Of a stretch of 64,000 nucleotides of DNA, positions 49,501 through 62,603 are shown one piece after another. Under the pieces are notes generated by a model. It worked only from the letters and a program-made list of their open reading frames with translations. It had not been told where the DNA came from and made no database searches. Within the stretch, counting starts at the first letter, position 1. Every line of letters begins with the position of its first letter. The stretch is taken from positions 4,018,501-4,082,500 of the forward strand of contig JAKCOZ010000041.1 of assembly GCA_022605955.1 (NCBI GenBank), in the 5' to 3' direction. The position numbers and the translations under genes are program-made. Origin of the DNA: Rallus limicola (Eukaryota > Chordata > Aves > Gruiformes > Rallidae).

Positions 49501-51237
49501 AGGAAAAGGGATTTTTACAACTTTTCAGGTCAAAATATAGTCAAAAGCAGCTTCCGTTAGAGCAATACCACAAGGTAACCTCAACACTCAAGTCAAGCAG
49601 GAAATGGATTTTTGCTTGGCCCACTAAGGGCTAATGTCACACCCTCTGCTATGGGGAGAGCTGTCAGAGTAAACTTGCTGTCATTCACATCATAGTCTTC
49701 TTTTACCCTCCCACAGACTAAGCTCTTTCACTCATTATTGAAAAACAGCAAGTTCTCCTGTATAATGTGGCAGGTCTTCAACAGTGAAAAGAAAAACTTG
49801 CATGTGTCTATGTCCTGCTGATGCTCCACTGATGGAAAACATTTAATTGTACAACTATGGAATTTTAATAAGTATTGATTTTATTCCTGTCATGAAGAGA
49901 GAGGGCTCTGAATCTTGCCAAACCAGAATGAACAGAGGTTAATGCAGGGTTATACACTGATCTATTTGTCTCTTTACTAAGACTATTTATTCTTTCGCTA
50001 ACAGAAAAGTACCAAATGATGCAAGCATATCCTGAAGATTGTTAAATAATGGATGCCTAATCCAACTCACTGTTTGATGTGATATAAAATTCTCAACACC
50101 TATATATTGCCTTGTTTATCTTAGGATGTGAAAATTTAAACTAGTAGACACCTAACAGAGATGCAAGCAGTGCCAGGGGAGAGAAGGAAAGGATTTTTGC
50201 CATTCCTAAACATATATCAGGTGGGATTTGTGTGCTACATTCCCAAGACACATAGACAGGCCTGGGAAAATGCTCAATAACCTTGTATGCAAAAGGAACA
50301 CAGTGACAGCTGAAAAAAAGATGTTCATACTCAGGATTAAGGCCAGTATTTATCTTCTTGGCAAAGGTGTCTACATGAAAGACTAGAGTAATGATACCAT
50401 ACCCTACAAACCACTACAAAAACAAGATCAAGAAGAATTGCATAAATACACCTATATAACATCCATCACATTAATGAGAATGTAGAGACAAATGCAACTT
50501 GCTGCTAAAGTTGGCACCTATTGACTAGAGAAGAAAGTTAGACGCTGCAGAGACAAATACTATCCCCTAAAGCCATTGGAAGACCATGGATCGGACATGA
50601 TTTGACACACAGAAGTTCATCTGTCCAACAAAACAGCATCTTTCAGGTTTGGCAGCCCACCAAAAGCAAAGCTGAACACTATTATATCATCTTAACAATG
50701 GTCATTTCAGCTTGGTCTCCAAAAGATCTACTTGGGAAGCTGATTTTGCCTAGGAAAGTATTATACTAGAATATTAGAAAAACAGCTCACAAAAGTTTAG
50801 GTGAACACTAACTGAATATTTGAAACTAAGGAAGAATGTGAGGATGGCTAAGCTAATTGTTAGAGTAGCAATCTGAAAGAAGTGTTAGCTTATCAGATGA
50901 AGTAGAAGAGGGCTTTTCTTTTTGGCCAATGAACATATCAAGTTATAGGGATATTTCCTCAGTATTTTGTTGGAGAGAATGGAAGGCTCTGCAAAGTTAT
51001 TAGGGGGAAGTTAGCATATACTGTGAAATATAAAACATCTCAAAGAATGACAGGAAGAGCTAAGCTGGCAAAAAAAAGGACCCACATACTGTTTAGTCAT
51101 ATCGATCTGATTTTTTAAAAGTATCAAGTGTTAATTCCCATCTTCAAGATTTTATAGCTTTATTCTTTATGTTTTCTACTTGTAATTCTCAAATGTTTTT
51201 CAAGGGAAGGTAAAAAGCATAACTCCCATGGAAGTTA
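46501..51237. other. No gene or recognisable repeat beyond simple sequence
   Basis: A small (AAAAT)n tract lies at about 47545-47568. The segment 48770-49450 is strongly AT-rich. No CR1, LTR or protein-like frame was seen. Confidence 0.5.
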
Positions 51238-51303
51238 AGTTGGGGTTAGACCTGATGATCTCTCAAGGTCCCTTCCAACCCCCATGGTTCTGTGATTCTG
51301 TGA
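51238..51303 (+). mobile_element. CR1 3'-terminal stub
   Basis: Only the extreme 3' end is present: ttggggttagacctgatgat, a segment around aaggtcccttccaaccccca, and the tandem ttctgtgattctgtga terminus. It is a severely 5'-truncated insertion of about 65 bp. Confidence 0.85.
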
Positions 51304-51537
51304 AGTAACGTGGAACTGAGATTACAGATATATTTTTTTTTCTTTTTAATTCCAGAGCTCTGTTAAGCAATTTTTCATCATAAAACAGATTTGATGGACT
51401 TACAGTTAAACAACCAGTTAGTATTGAATCCTAAAGGTAAAAATAAAAATACCACTTCTGAAAAATTGTGCTTAGAGTCATTAGTAACCATCCATTTATT
51501 TATTTATTTTTTACAGTAGTTAGCCGAAAATGCTTTT

Positions 51538-51586
51538 TCACAGAATCACAGGGGTTGGAAGGGACCTCAAGATAACATCAGGTCTT
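51538..51586 (-). mobile_element. CR1 3'-terminal stub, reverse orientation
   Basis: On the plus strand, ttcacagaatcacaggggtt followed by ggaagggacctcaagata is the reversed CR1 terminus. About 48 bp remain. It faces the plus-strand stub about 235 bp upstream. Confidence 0.8.
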
Positions 51587-53572
51587 TGGCCAAAAGCTAT
51601 GTACAGAGGATAAGTGAGAGTTTTTTCTGCTAAAGAAAGATAGACAGAAGATACAAAAGGCTCAGGTTGCACAAGGAGTCATACAGAAATGGTTGTTAAT
51701 GACAAAATGCAATGTAAAGTGCCTGTGCTTTGCTCAGAAAACAAAGTGAAGGAAGTGAGGTCCTACAGGGAGAGGTGTCATTGGGCACTGCTGACAGCAG
51801 ATGGTTATGAGTGTGCCTTGAGCCCTGTAGATGCAAGTGGAAACGATAATTGTACAGCCTGCCTCAAGTCCATACAACTGAGATAAAATATCCACAAAAG
51901 GATGAGGCTGTTAAACACCCACTTTTGCAGGGGAAACCGTTAAATGTTGGCATGAAGCTCCTCCAGTGCTTTGAGTTTACTGTTTCTGATGAATGCCAAA
52001 AGCCTTCTGCATCTGTGTCGTATCTCTGTGTCAGCAAATGACCGGCAATTGCTGCAGTGCCTGACAAACATTTGAAAAGGCTCAGTGTGAAAGTGTCTAC
52101 GTTTCAAATGCCTCCTCCAAATTTTTAATATCAGGCCTGAAAACACAACAGCTCCAGTGGCACCAACTACAGCAAAATAAAATGCCCCAAAGTTGCCACT
52201 CTCCTGAACTGGTGTGGATTGCAGCTCCTCTTCCCAGTCACAGCTCTTTGCAGCTGGTTGTTGTCAGAGTGGAAAGTACGAGTCTTGGCATGTCTCCTCT
52301 CGGCTGTACTCTGGATGGCTGCTCAGCACATCGAGGTAATTGACTCATCTTGGCTCAGTCATAACCTCAATCAGCTGGACCATCTCATTTTCCCCACAGC
52401 CAAGGAATCCTGCTGTTCTTAATATAAGGGCAGCAGCCAACCTATTTTCAGAAGGAAGCTTATTGCAGAATATCCCTCTGTATCCCTGGGAATTAGCTGA
52501 AAACATACATGTTTCTTTTGAAAGATAATACTTTTTCCAAGAAGGGGGACCCCCACCACCACCCTACCAAAAAAAAAAAAGACCCCTAAAGATAATTTTC
52601 TATTGTCTTTCAGAAATATCTCTGAACAAAAAGCTAAATCCCAAAACAACCCTCAGAAAAAGTGAAAGGAAAAACACACAAATATCCTGGGCTGAACGTG
52701 AACCTCACACTTGTGGTATTCACAATCAAAATACTTGTTCACTGGATTTGAAACCTATTGCAGTTTTCATCTCTTTGTAGAGTTGCACAATGAAAATCTC
52801 CATTTTATACATTTGCAGATTTTGAGGCACAGGGATTCACAGAATCATTGTCAATAAAATGACAGATTTTGCCTTTCTGGAAAAGTCTTTGGCTCTCTGT
52901 TCCTTTCCCCCTGCCCATAACAACTGTGGTTCTGAATCCAGCAAACCTTAACCAAACCTTCTATCTAAGTGACCAAGGATGTTTTATAAACTTCACAGTC
53001 ATCTCAGTCATAACTATATTTGGGGGTTGTGTGGCACACTGCAATATTTTATTCTGGATTTTCATTTCATCCCATTAAATACAAAGAAGTTCAGCAAAAC
53101 CAGACAACCTAATTTTAGGAATTTATATTGATTCCAAGCCATTATTTAAGCTGAGACTGCCACAAACTTTAAGGAACTTGTGGGCTAATGTTAGCCTGGC
53201 CCTTCAGCAAATGTGAGTTTTCAAGCTGTGCCTTCTCTTTCCTGTTTGTGATTTAGCAGCAGTAAAGGCAGGTCAGAGGAGGAGGAAGGTGGACGCACAG
53301 CAAGAGCAGCAACATGTTCTCCACAAGCTGAAGGCAGGGAAGAGAAGAAACACCATCTTTGTTCAACTAGTTTCTGCTGAAGGCTGAACTTGCAGTAGAG
53401 AGAAAGCACTGTACTCCAAACTCAGGAACTGGTACCCATGCTTGACTTCCTTCCTCAGCAAGTCAGGTATGTCCATTTCTTCTTATAGCTCCTTGGCCAA
53501 ACCCTATTACGATTCAACCTATCTGATCAACAACCAATTTTCCCACTTAGGCACAGACTAATTACTAAGCAG
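51587..53572. other. No recognised gene or repeat
   Basis: A minus-strand frame of roughly 100 codons ends at 51940 and includes a hydrophobic stretch (AFYFAVVGATGAVVFSGLIL) followed by basic residues. It has no recognised family and no strong splice signal. An A-run is present near 52570. Confidence 0.4.
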
Positions 53573-53788
53573 TTTCAGATTAGATGTTAGGAAAGAAATT
53601 TTTACTGAAAGAGTTGTCAGGGCCTGGAACAGGCTGCCCAGGGAGGGGGTTGATTCACCATCCCTGGATGTGTTTAAAAAAAAAGAGTAGATCATGTAAT
53701 TAGGGGTATGCTTTAGCATAGGATGGGAAGGGTTGGACTTGATGATCTTAAAGGTCTTTTCCAACCTTGTAATTCATTGATTCTGTAA
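53573..53788 (+). mobile_element. CR1 3' fragment
   Basis: The fragment starts at agattagatgttaggaaaga, continues through gcctggaacaggctgcccag, and ends with ggttggacttgatgatctta, ggtcttttccaacc and attgattctgt. It holds the end of ORF2 and the 3' untranslated region, with an internal deletion and an A-run at about 53678. Confidence 0.88.
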
Positions 53789-56612
53789 GCAGTTAGGTAG
53801 TTGCATCCAAGCTTCACCTTCCCGGGGCAGGAAAGTCTCTCAACCCCTGGTATCTGGTCCTAGCCTGGTATGGAAGGAACACAGAGCCTGCCAAAGCGAC
53901 ATCCTGTCACTGTACTCAGTGCCAAGCCATTTCAGTCAGGCTATGGTATTTGCTGTAACACTGGAACATATAATTACAACTTAGAGAAGAAAAACAGCTT
54001 TTCAGCTGGTGTATTACAGAAAGGAAAATAGTATTTTCCTCTAGAGCATTAAGCCTGGAGAAGGTTATCTGCCCCCTCTGCCACTGGCTTTTATTTTTGA
54101 GAAAGAAGAAAATAGAGAAACCGTGGCGATGCTTTTGCAGATTGTGGTGCTCCTCCCCAGCCATAATCCACACTGTCTCTGGCCCCTTCACCACTGCTGC
54201 TGATGCCCTTCATGTAAGCAGAGAGCGTTTCCCTCTCCCTCTTATTCACCTCTGGGAATTTATACTATGCTGAACAAAGGCTTCTGGATGCAACTGGGGG
54301 TGGGGAAGGGGTGAGTGTGTGTGTGTGTCTATGTGTGTAGTGTTCCTCCCCTTTTCATCTACCGTTTTGTCACTTGTCTTCAGCTTGCAAATATCCCTAC
54401 TCTTGGTGCTCATCCTTCTGCAAGACTGTTGCTTTCTAACTCAAGCCTATCTGAAGTGGGGGCAAGGAGATAAATGAATACAGATTTTTATTCTTGAAAG
54501 GATCTTTTTCATCATCTCTTTTCTCTCTTCTCTTTCACATCTTTGCAGTAACTCATTTGCAGCTTTTTTCCTTCCAATCTTCCTCTCTTACACAGACTCA
54601 TAAGATGAGGGTAGGCCCCATAAACATACACATTGTGCTGGCAAAATTTAACTTCTGAAAATATTTTTGTGGTATGCCTATTGGTTCATGTGGAGAACCT
54701 GATTTCTTATGGAATTTCTCCTTGTAAGTTCACCTATGAAATGTGAGATACATGTACAACTTTATCAGAAAATATTTCTTCACTTATGGGAGTAAAATTC
54801 TGGAACCGAGCATGCAAAGTGCCCACTAAGAGATACTGGAAGCTTTCAAGAGGATTATCAGCAATACCAATATCAGCAGTACCATTGTTCTGCTACACAC
54901 AGAATTTCCCTCTGAGGCATCTCACACTTTATCACAGAAAATGCTCACTAAATGGGAAGTGTAACTGGGGGAAGGGTGGTGGAGACAATGGAACACTTCC
55001 AGTTGGTTTTCTGATGGAAAAAAACACTCCCTGTATAAAAATCAAAACATTTTGTGGAAATGTGTTGATTTCAATGTATTTTTTATGAGTTTCTCCTGTA
55101 AATCTGCCCAGTTCCTATCTGATGTGCTGCCAGACCGACTGTCTGTTGTTGAAGCCCAACAGCTGTCTACCTGGGGGCCTTCCAGAGTTGAGCTCCGGAG
55201 TAGACCACATCATATGTGGGGATTGGACAACACTGTAACTCTCTACCCACAAGGGAACAAAAGGCATCATTCCACCCTTAAACCTGTCCATCACATGACA
55301 TTTCTTGCCCAGCTCCACGTAACCAGACTGAGCAGCATACATGTTACACAAAGAACTGCAGTGTAAAGGTATGATGGTGCTCATGCTGCAAGTGATGCCA
55401 TGACAAATTATCATTAGCAGCTAGTAGCAATTACCTATGCATTACATCTTGAATATATGCATGCAAATTCTTGCTCAAAATAGATGCCAGTATGCACACC
55501 CCTGTACATGTGTGCATACAGTTTAGAGAACACATTTCACCCTCTGTTACATAAAACGAGGTATATTTGGTGCAGCCTTCTAAAAACTAAGCAAAGGACA
55601 GAGAGCAACGAAGCTACAGAAGTCAGCATTATTTCCACTTAATCGGTATGAAATCATTGTAGCTTTGCTATGAAAATGAAACAACCCTAGTCATACAAGA
55701 TACATCATGACACAGAAAAATTAGAAAACACTGTGAGCTCTGCACAGCAAGATTTGTAAGCCTGCCAGCAGAATCACAAACTTGCACAGCTCCAATTTGT
55801 CTAGGAAAAAGGGGTGTTTAATTACTGTGCATAATAAACACACAAACGTCAGAGAGCAGCCATGGATAACATGCACAAGTAGATTCTAGCTGCACTCCTA
55901 AGGAAACATAGAAGTGATTTATTTTATAACTTGATCTTAAGTCAAATAAATCACAATAAAATAAAATTACCAAATTTGCCTAAGTGCTCAGCACTCAGCA
56001 GCTCTTGCTGGCCTCACTCTGAGCTCTTCTGGAAAGGCCCTGATTTCATTTCAGTGTCTGCAGAGTACGGTGCCATGTGACACTACCTGTGCTGCAGTAG
56101 GCTCCACAAGCTGTAACTTTCTACCTTGTTCAATTAGCCCATACAAAGCTGAGCAGCAGTGTAGTTCTAGTGTTTCTAGTGCCTGAACTAGTTTATTGGG
56201 AGCTAACTGGACAATTTATCTTTGGTCCATGCGCAAAGCCCCTAACCATCAGCTGACAGCTTTCAAAAGCCTGTCCAGCTCATGTTGCCTAATGAGAGCC
56301 TTCCAGGGCCAGACCCTGTAGAAATACCTAGCCAAAAATGAATCTTTGTCTGCTCCTAACTGCAGCCAGCTCAGATTGACAGGTAAGCCAATTCATGTAT
56401 GCACTGGGTATTGTAAAATTATAGACTTACTTGTATTTTCCAAACTCTCTCTGGAGGGAAAAAAAGGGAACCAGTCTACCAGAAATGATTGGTTTTTTGT
56501 GGGTGTCACCAATCTGCAACTGGTCTAAACTCATTGCTCTTCACACTCTGTTACCAAGCTCATCTCATGACAGCTGGAAAGCATTCCTGTAGGCAAGAAG
56601 TTACCTTGGTCT
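53789..56612. other. No confident gene; GT repeat and a two-strand open block
   Basis: A (GT)n run lies near 54315-54329. At 55109-55366 the plus strand has a reasonable acceptor (cctgtaaatctgcccag) followed by 84 open codons beginning FLSDVLPDRLSVVEAQQL, while the minus strand is also open for 99 codons over the same DNA (55414-55115). I recognise no protein on either strand. A strong donor at 56382 follows a good acceptor, but the enclosed block is only 17 bp. Confidence 0.35.
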
Positions 56613-56864
56613 GGTTTAAACTAAAGCAGGGGAGGTTTAGATCAGACATTAGGAAGAAGTTCTTTGCTCTGAGGGTTGTGAGACAATGGCCTAGATTGCT
56701 CAGAGAATAGGCCCCATCCCTAAAGACGTTCAAGGTCAGGCTTGATGAAGCTCTGAGAAACCTCACCTAGTTGAAGGTGCTCCTGCTCAGTGCAGGGGAA
56801 GTGGACTTGATGGCCTTTAATAGTCCCTTTCTACCTAACACATTCCATGAGTCTGTGATTCTAG
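56613..56864 (+). mobile_element. CR1 3' fragment
   Basis: Blocks in order: ggggaggtttagatcagac, aggaagaagttctttgctct, a segment around caaggtcaggcttgatgaag, cttgatggcctttaatagtc, and the terminus ttccatgagtctgtgattct. Frames are broken. It resembles the copy at 23590-24348 in its gatgaagctctgag block, so both may belong to one subfamily. Confidence 0.88.
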
Positions 56865-59800
56865 GTCGCCTTTCACTGAAGTACAATCCAAGTCACAGTT
56901 TAACCCACTGCAGCTGTCTGTCTCGGGTGAATGCTTTAGAGCACAGCACACTCAAACCAAGTACAATCTACTTTGTGTACAATTTGCATTTAAATCTTTT
57001 TTCTGTTTGTAATCATTAAACCCAACTTTCCTGATAAGAAATTGTCTAATATTTTATGGAATCTTTAATTCAAAACTTGCCTTTCCAAGGTACTGATATT
57101 TTTTCCTTTAAGACAACTTTTAATTGAATAATCCTTTCCTTGTTACCTTTCTTTCTCTGCCTGAATTGAAAACAAGAATTATTCCTTGCCATACTGAGAT
57201 TACAAATCGCTATAAATGGCTTGAGCAGTAGATGACAAACCACTGCCACAGACATTTCCTCAAGGCTTTAGACACCTTGGGATTTATCAGTCTTCACAGA
57301 AATCCTGTGTTTGTACATGGCATTCTTACTACCTGCACCTACCCATTCTATACTGCAGAGCATTTCCTACATTATAGTCAACACAAACATTCTGTCTGCA
57401 ATTCCCCTAAAAAGTAATAGGGCAATCAATAAAATTGAATATCTTGTGATTTTTTTTTCCTTACTTATTTACAGCACAGAATTTATGTGTGAATTAGACT
57501 ACTGTTTACTTGATTCAGGAAGCAAATAGATGACTTGCAGGGCCTCCTGGAAAAAAATATTTATAAATTAGCCAGCCCTCTGTGCTTGAAATCAAGAGCA
57601 GAGATCAAAACTTGGCTTGCTTTCTTGGTCAAGTGCACAAGGCCCATCATCAGTGTCATTTGTGTAATTGTGAGTAACACATTTAAGATCTTCTGAGTCC
57701 TTCAGAATTTACATCAATCTAAGTAAGATTAACAACAGAAAACCACAGCAGTTTAACTGCTTTTTCATTTGAAAGTTGTAGAGTCCACAGTATGAAAAAA
57801 ACCCAGACTGTGTACAACATTGAGGGCATCTCTCTCCATGATCACAGTGATAAGAAATGCTTTACCTGAACATGAGGAAGATATTGCCATAATAAATTCA
57901 GATTATAAATAAATTTGTCCTTTGTTCTAGTGGAAGGTGCACAGTTGGAAAAAGGAGAGGCTTGGGACTCAGTATTATTTAGTGCAGGGGACTGTTCAGC
58001 CATCTGTCCATGAACAGATAGCATCCTTTCCCATTTGTGCTGGAATAATCTCTTTGCAACATCTTGCTAGATCAAGGTTGGTAATGAAAAACTGACTGAA
58101 AGAACTGGATATAAAAGTCATGTTGAAGAAAGTTATTAAGAGAAAACCTTAATAGAGAAGACAGTCACGGGAGAGAATATTATGGTGCTAAGAACACTGA
58201 GACAGATACAAATGGTGCCTCCCTAATCTCCTGCATACTCAGAAAGCAAGAACATATTTATATGATATAGTACAGCTGGAAATATTTCTTTGAACCCCAC
58301 AGAAAAAGTACTGCATTTCATAGCTAGCCAATAGGTAAAATATTAAAATACTGGAACTTTAAATGAGAGCATACTCTGGGATTTTGAGAAGTTATTCAAA
58401 TGTAAATAATAAGACCTAATAAGAAAAGCATTTGTGAGAATCGTTTGCTAAAAAAACTGTAGTTAGCTATTGCCGAATCACAAAGCAGAATAAGGGAAGG
58501 CATCAGCTTTAAACTATGAGTAGGCATGCTAGAAAACACCCACAAAAAGCCCACAAAACCCAACTGAAAAACCCTACCAAAAAGCACACAACAAAATATA
58601 ATTCTATCGCCTACACAAGAGTGAAGTTGTCGCAAGAAATAGAATGAATATTAACTCGGAACCAACAATTTCTCTGGTAATTGAAAAGTAGTTAAAGCGT
58701 TAGGGTGAGAGGATTCTTCACGCATGCTAAGCGTGAAGCCCGTGTTGAAGCTTATAACCTACGATTCAACCACAACCTTCTATCTTCCTGGCACTATTTA
58801 TATGGCAAAACGATCATTGTTATGGGATTTGCATAACTGATCTGTATATAAGCACCAAGTTAAAATAAAATGTTGCCTTTCCTTTGTCAGAAATGGGAAA
58901 ACACACACTTCCATTTTGCAGCTTAGCGAGCAAACAGATTTAAGGCTTGCATCTCAGAGTACATATGAATCACATCAGGTTGTGCAGTCAAATATATAAA
59001 GGGCTAGAAGTCTTCTAATGACTTTACAAGTCATCTTAAAGCTATTCAATTTAGATAACCTTTTCAAAATAATGGGTCCTAAAGCTGCAATTCAGCACAA
59101 ATCTGGCAATTTTACTGTACAGCACATCCACATCTTTGAGAAATGATCAAGGAAAGATTAAACCACTTCACAACAGGATAAACTATTGCTTCAACTTGCA
59201 GTTTTAAGTGAAGTACTATCAAGATCATCTTGAAGAACCCCGCTTTAATATTTAGATTCTCTAATACCCAGAATGCTTCTTTAGGTTTATCAGATTTACA
59301 ATAAGAGGGAGAAGGGAGATTTAGTAAGTCAATAGTGCTTGCTAAACTACATTTCTCAGGCTGAGTTACAAGCACATTAGGCTTTATAAATTAAACTGGA
59401 TTGTCAAGATAAATGCATAGGCAATACAGTGCTATTTGTAAGTAAATGCCTCTTTATGTTTAAACAGGTTCTTATAGACCAAGAGGCTGAATCTCTTTTT
59501 CCTAACAACATTATAAATCTAAAAGCCAAAGGAATGAAATGAAAAGGAAGTGGGCCCTAGGTCTTTGTGAAGGATTGATGAGTCAGCTATTTTAAGTCTA
59601 CCAGAAATTATTTTTCTTGACTTTAGTTGGCTTTTGTCTAATCAGTACAGAGGGGACAGGGACACAGAGAGGATGGGGATAAAGAAAAAACAATTTTAGC
59701 TTTTTACTCCTCCTTTTAGGAAAAATTGCTTTAGTTACCTGCATATCATGATACAGATAGTACTAAGTCAGCAAATTACTTGTTCTGCTGGAGATGCTGT

Positions 59801-60635
59801 ACTTACCATGATTCACCCTGCCACTTGCAGTGAAATGACACCCTATTGTAGAAGCAGAATGACTACATTTTAAGGTTGCGGAAACATTCAGCAATTATCA
59901 CTAGTGAGAAGGGAATATCAGTTGGTAAACTACATAATAACAATCTCCAGCTCCAGTCCCAGAAGTCTGTCATCCATCTCTGCCTATTAAGTGAAATACT
60001 TCTGCATCAAGGCATTGCCAGGAATCAGAAGCCCACAGAAATGCTGCAGAAGTGCAGCAGTGATACATGAGCCTCAAACCCTGCAGCCCCACATGCTGCT
60101 GCACTGCTGCAATTCCACTGCAAGCTGCTCATCCCTGCACTGTTTAAATTTCTTTCTTAAGCAACCAAATTAATGCCTGAAACAGTTATTTCAGTCATCT
60201 ATTTAAAAGTGCTGTAACAATTTGAATGGACAAGCAAAAATAAGCATCTTTGCAGCAATAAAACACAGACAAGGCACTAAAGCTATTGTTCAGTGCAAAG
60301 CAAAGCCAGGGTCAGACGGACAGGCTTGATTTCCCACTCCCTTTCCAAAGATGGCAGGTTCTGCTGTTAAAGCTAATGACTCCTCCTCTGACATTCAACA
60401 CCATATCTACACAGCTTGTTTACAATCTCTGCATAAGATACAAAAAGATATACATAAGCATTTGTAACTATGCGCTGTTTTACGCTTGGCAAGTCAATAT
60501 AGATTCACAGTTTGTGGTGTATAACTCATTAGCTGTAGGCTGCTACAGCACATCCTACATTATGAAGCATTAACAATGCAAGTTATGGAACCTGTGAAAT
60601 GAAATATTACCTTGTATACACGTCTTTCTTCCTAG
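56865..60635. other. No gene; short hairpin at 58716-58738
   Basis: Unique, AT-rich sequence. A perfect 8-bp stem with a 7-base loop occurs at 58716-58738 (cttcacgc, atgctaa, gcgtgaag) in a locally CpG-bearing stretch. No repeat family or protein-like frame was seen. Confidence 0.45.
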
Positions 60636-60730
60636 CTCTGGAGCATTGGAATAAGATACTGCCACAGACGCAGAGGAAAACTTACTTGGCTGCAATTGCT
60701 CAAATGACAGCTCTTCAGAAATCTTATAGG
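60636..60730 (+). CDS. Candidate internal coding exon, gene not recognised
   Basis: A very strong acceptor (acacgtctttcttcctag) and a strong donor (cttatagg then gtaagt) frame 95 bp. Exactly one frame is open and reads LEHWNKILPQTQRKTYLAA followed by IAQMTALQKSYR, an amphipathic, helix-like peptide with ordinary coding composition; an in-frame TAA follows the donor. The exon needs two bases to complete its first codon and ends on a whole codon. Its phase fits one frame of the candidate exon at 16933-17001, which would make an intron of about 43.6 kb. I do not recognise the protein. A chance pairing of splice signals cannot be excluded. Confidence 0.35.
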
Positions 60731-61230
60731 GTAAGTTAATTAAATAATACATCAAAGCTAAACGTGTGAGGCCTTAAAGCCAAAGCAAAACATTCGCTTA
60801 CAAGGACACCCCCTGCCCCCCATGCAACATACGTGCCCTGTGCAAACTGTGAACTTTTAATACCAAAGTAGCCAGATGAAGTGAATGTTGATGGCTGCAA
60901 ATGAGCTGCCTATGAAAACATGGCTGAAAAAGGGCAAGCCCTACCCAGCTCCATGAGCTTTTCCATCGTGCTTTCCTTTCCCAACCCATTGGGGAGAGAG
61001 AAATTAGAGTGGCAGAAAGTCAAGGTCAGCCCACCTCATAACTGAAAAACTGTGATGTTAAACAGGGATGGTGAATTAAGTGTCTTAGCACTGCTCCCTC
61101 CACCCACATATTTTCATGGGATTGTTGAGAAAGGATTACAGATTACAAAATGGGAATCCCTGCTCCTGGAGAAGCTCATGGCTTTGAATTGTGCAGTCTT
61201 TGCTAGGCAAAAATCTGCCTGAAAGGCTGA
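60731..61230. other. No gene or repeat recognised
   Basis: Unique sequence between the candidate exon and a CR1. No exon with the phase needed to join 60636-60730 to 62890-62995 was found here. Confidence 0.4.
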
Positions 61231-61723
61231 TCCCAGAGAGTTGTGGTGAATAGCATTAAATCCAGTTGGTGGCTGGTCACAAGTGGTGTCCGCCAGGAAT
61301 CAGTCTTGGGACCAGTCTTGTTTAATATCATCGTCAGTGATCTCGATGAGGGGATTTAATGTTCTCTCAGTAAATCTGTAGATGACATCAAATTGTGTAA
61401 GTGTCCACCTGCTCGAGGGCAGGATGGCTCTGCAGAGGGATCTGGACAGGCTGGATCCATGGGCTGAGGTCAATTGTATGAGGTTTAACAAAGCCAAGTG
61501 CTGGGTCCTTTTTGGTCATAACAACCCCAGACAATGATACAAGCTTGGGGCAGAGTGGCTGGAAAGGACCCTTGGGTGTTAGTCAAGACTGCTGGACATA
61601 GCCAGCAGTGTGTCCAGGTGGCCAAAGAAGGCCAACAGCACCCTGGCCTCTGTTAGGAATGGTGTGGCCAGAAGGACCATTCCCTGTACTGAACACTGGT
61701 GAGGCTTCCCCTTGAGTGCTATA
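61231..61723 (+). mobile_element. CR1 LINE ORF2 internal fragment (reverse transcriptase region)
   Basis: This copy covers a more upstream part of ORF2 than the others: agttgtggtgaatagcatta, a segment around gggaccagtcttgtttaat, gtagatgacatcaaattgtg, ggctctgcagagggatctgg, acaggctggatccatgggct and aggtggccaaagaaggccaa, ending near actggtgaggcttccccttg. The 3' end is absent. Frames are broken by stops and small deletions. Confidence 0.9.
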
Positions 61724-62516
61724 GAAACTGAAACAGATGTTGTCGACATTTCCAAAACATGATTTTCCTGACTCCAGAAAATCTCCCAAGAAACGATCAG
61801 TCTCAGCATTAGTGCAATTTAGCGCAAAGTCAGGGGAAGCTGCTGTCAGGTCTTCAGGAACAGCAGCAATTGTACATATCACTCACATGGAACAGGCCTA
61901 GTCAAGAAAAAACCCAACCACTAAAAAAAATTGTTGCTTATTACAGACAGGCCAAGAGTTTAGAATAAAATCATTTTCTGCATAGCCTGGTATGACAATA
62001 GTATTTGCTCTGGTGTTTACACAGTTATGGTTTACCCCAGCAGCCTAGCAGAAAAATAGAAAAAAGGCACCTCTCAGACTTGCACCAAGAGCACAGAAAG
62101 GGTCCTTTTCACGTGTTGTTGCTGCCACAGCTGTCAAAGCAATACAAAGCATGCTGAATGTCTTGTAATCAGAATATCTTGATTGAGGAATCTATCTGAA
62201 AAGCTAGTTTTCAAGTTGGAAATGTTATCACAGAAGGGTCATGGAGATCACCAGCTGGGAATTAGAAGAGTAAGAAACACAAGTCCCTGTCCTGAAAATA
62301 TCTTTCTTGTGTTTATAAAGAAAAGATTTCCCTGACCTAATTCCTTAGTACAAATACTTTTAGTCCTTCAGCAAATAAAGTACTAACACAAGCACATCCT
62401 CTAGCTTCTGCAAGAGGTTAAACCCTGAGTGCACACAGGACATCACTGGCTCTTCACATCCTCAGATGCCAAGTGCCAGGCATGAAGAATGGCAGACACT
62501 CCCACAGCACAGCCTG
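61724..62516. other. No gene or repeat recognised
   Basis: A 24-bp match to an LTR end near 62022 (atggtttaccccagcagcc) does not extend and is not called. Confidence 0.45.
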
Positions 62517-62603
62517 GTGGGGTGTGAGACTATGGCAGGAGGGGAGTTGGAACTCTATGATCTTTGGGGTCCCTTCCAACCCATGCCATTCTATGATTCT
62601 GGG
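62517..62603 (+). mobile_element. CR1 3'-terminal fragment
   Basis: The terminus reads ggagttggaactctatgatc, then ggggtcccttccaaccca, then attctatgattctggg. About 85 bp remain. It directly abuts an oppositely oriented LINE endonuclease fragment. Confidence 0.85.

Noticed and set aside
58535..58600. A/C-rich stretch as the reverse partner of the GT-rich tract at 21630
   Set aside because: They share only simple-sequence composition and do not align base by base.
62022..62050. Match to an LTR end (atggtttaccccagcagcc)
   Set aside because: Similarity stops after about 24 bp and no other LTR blocks follow.
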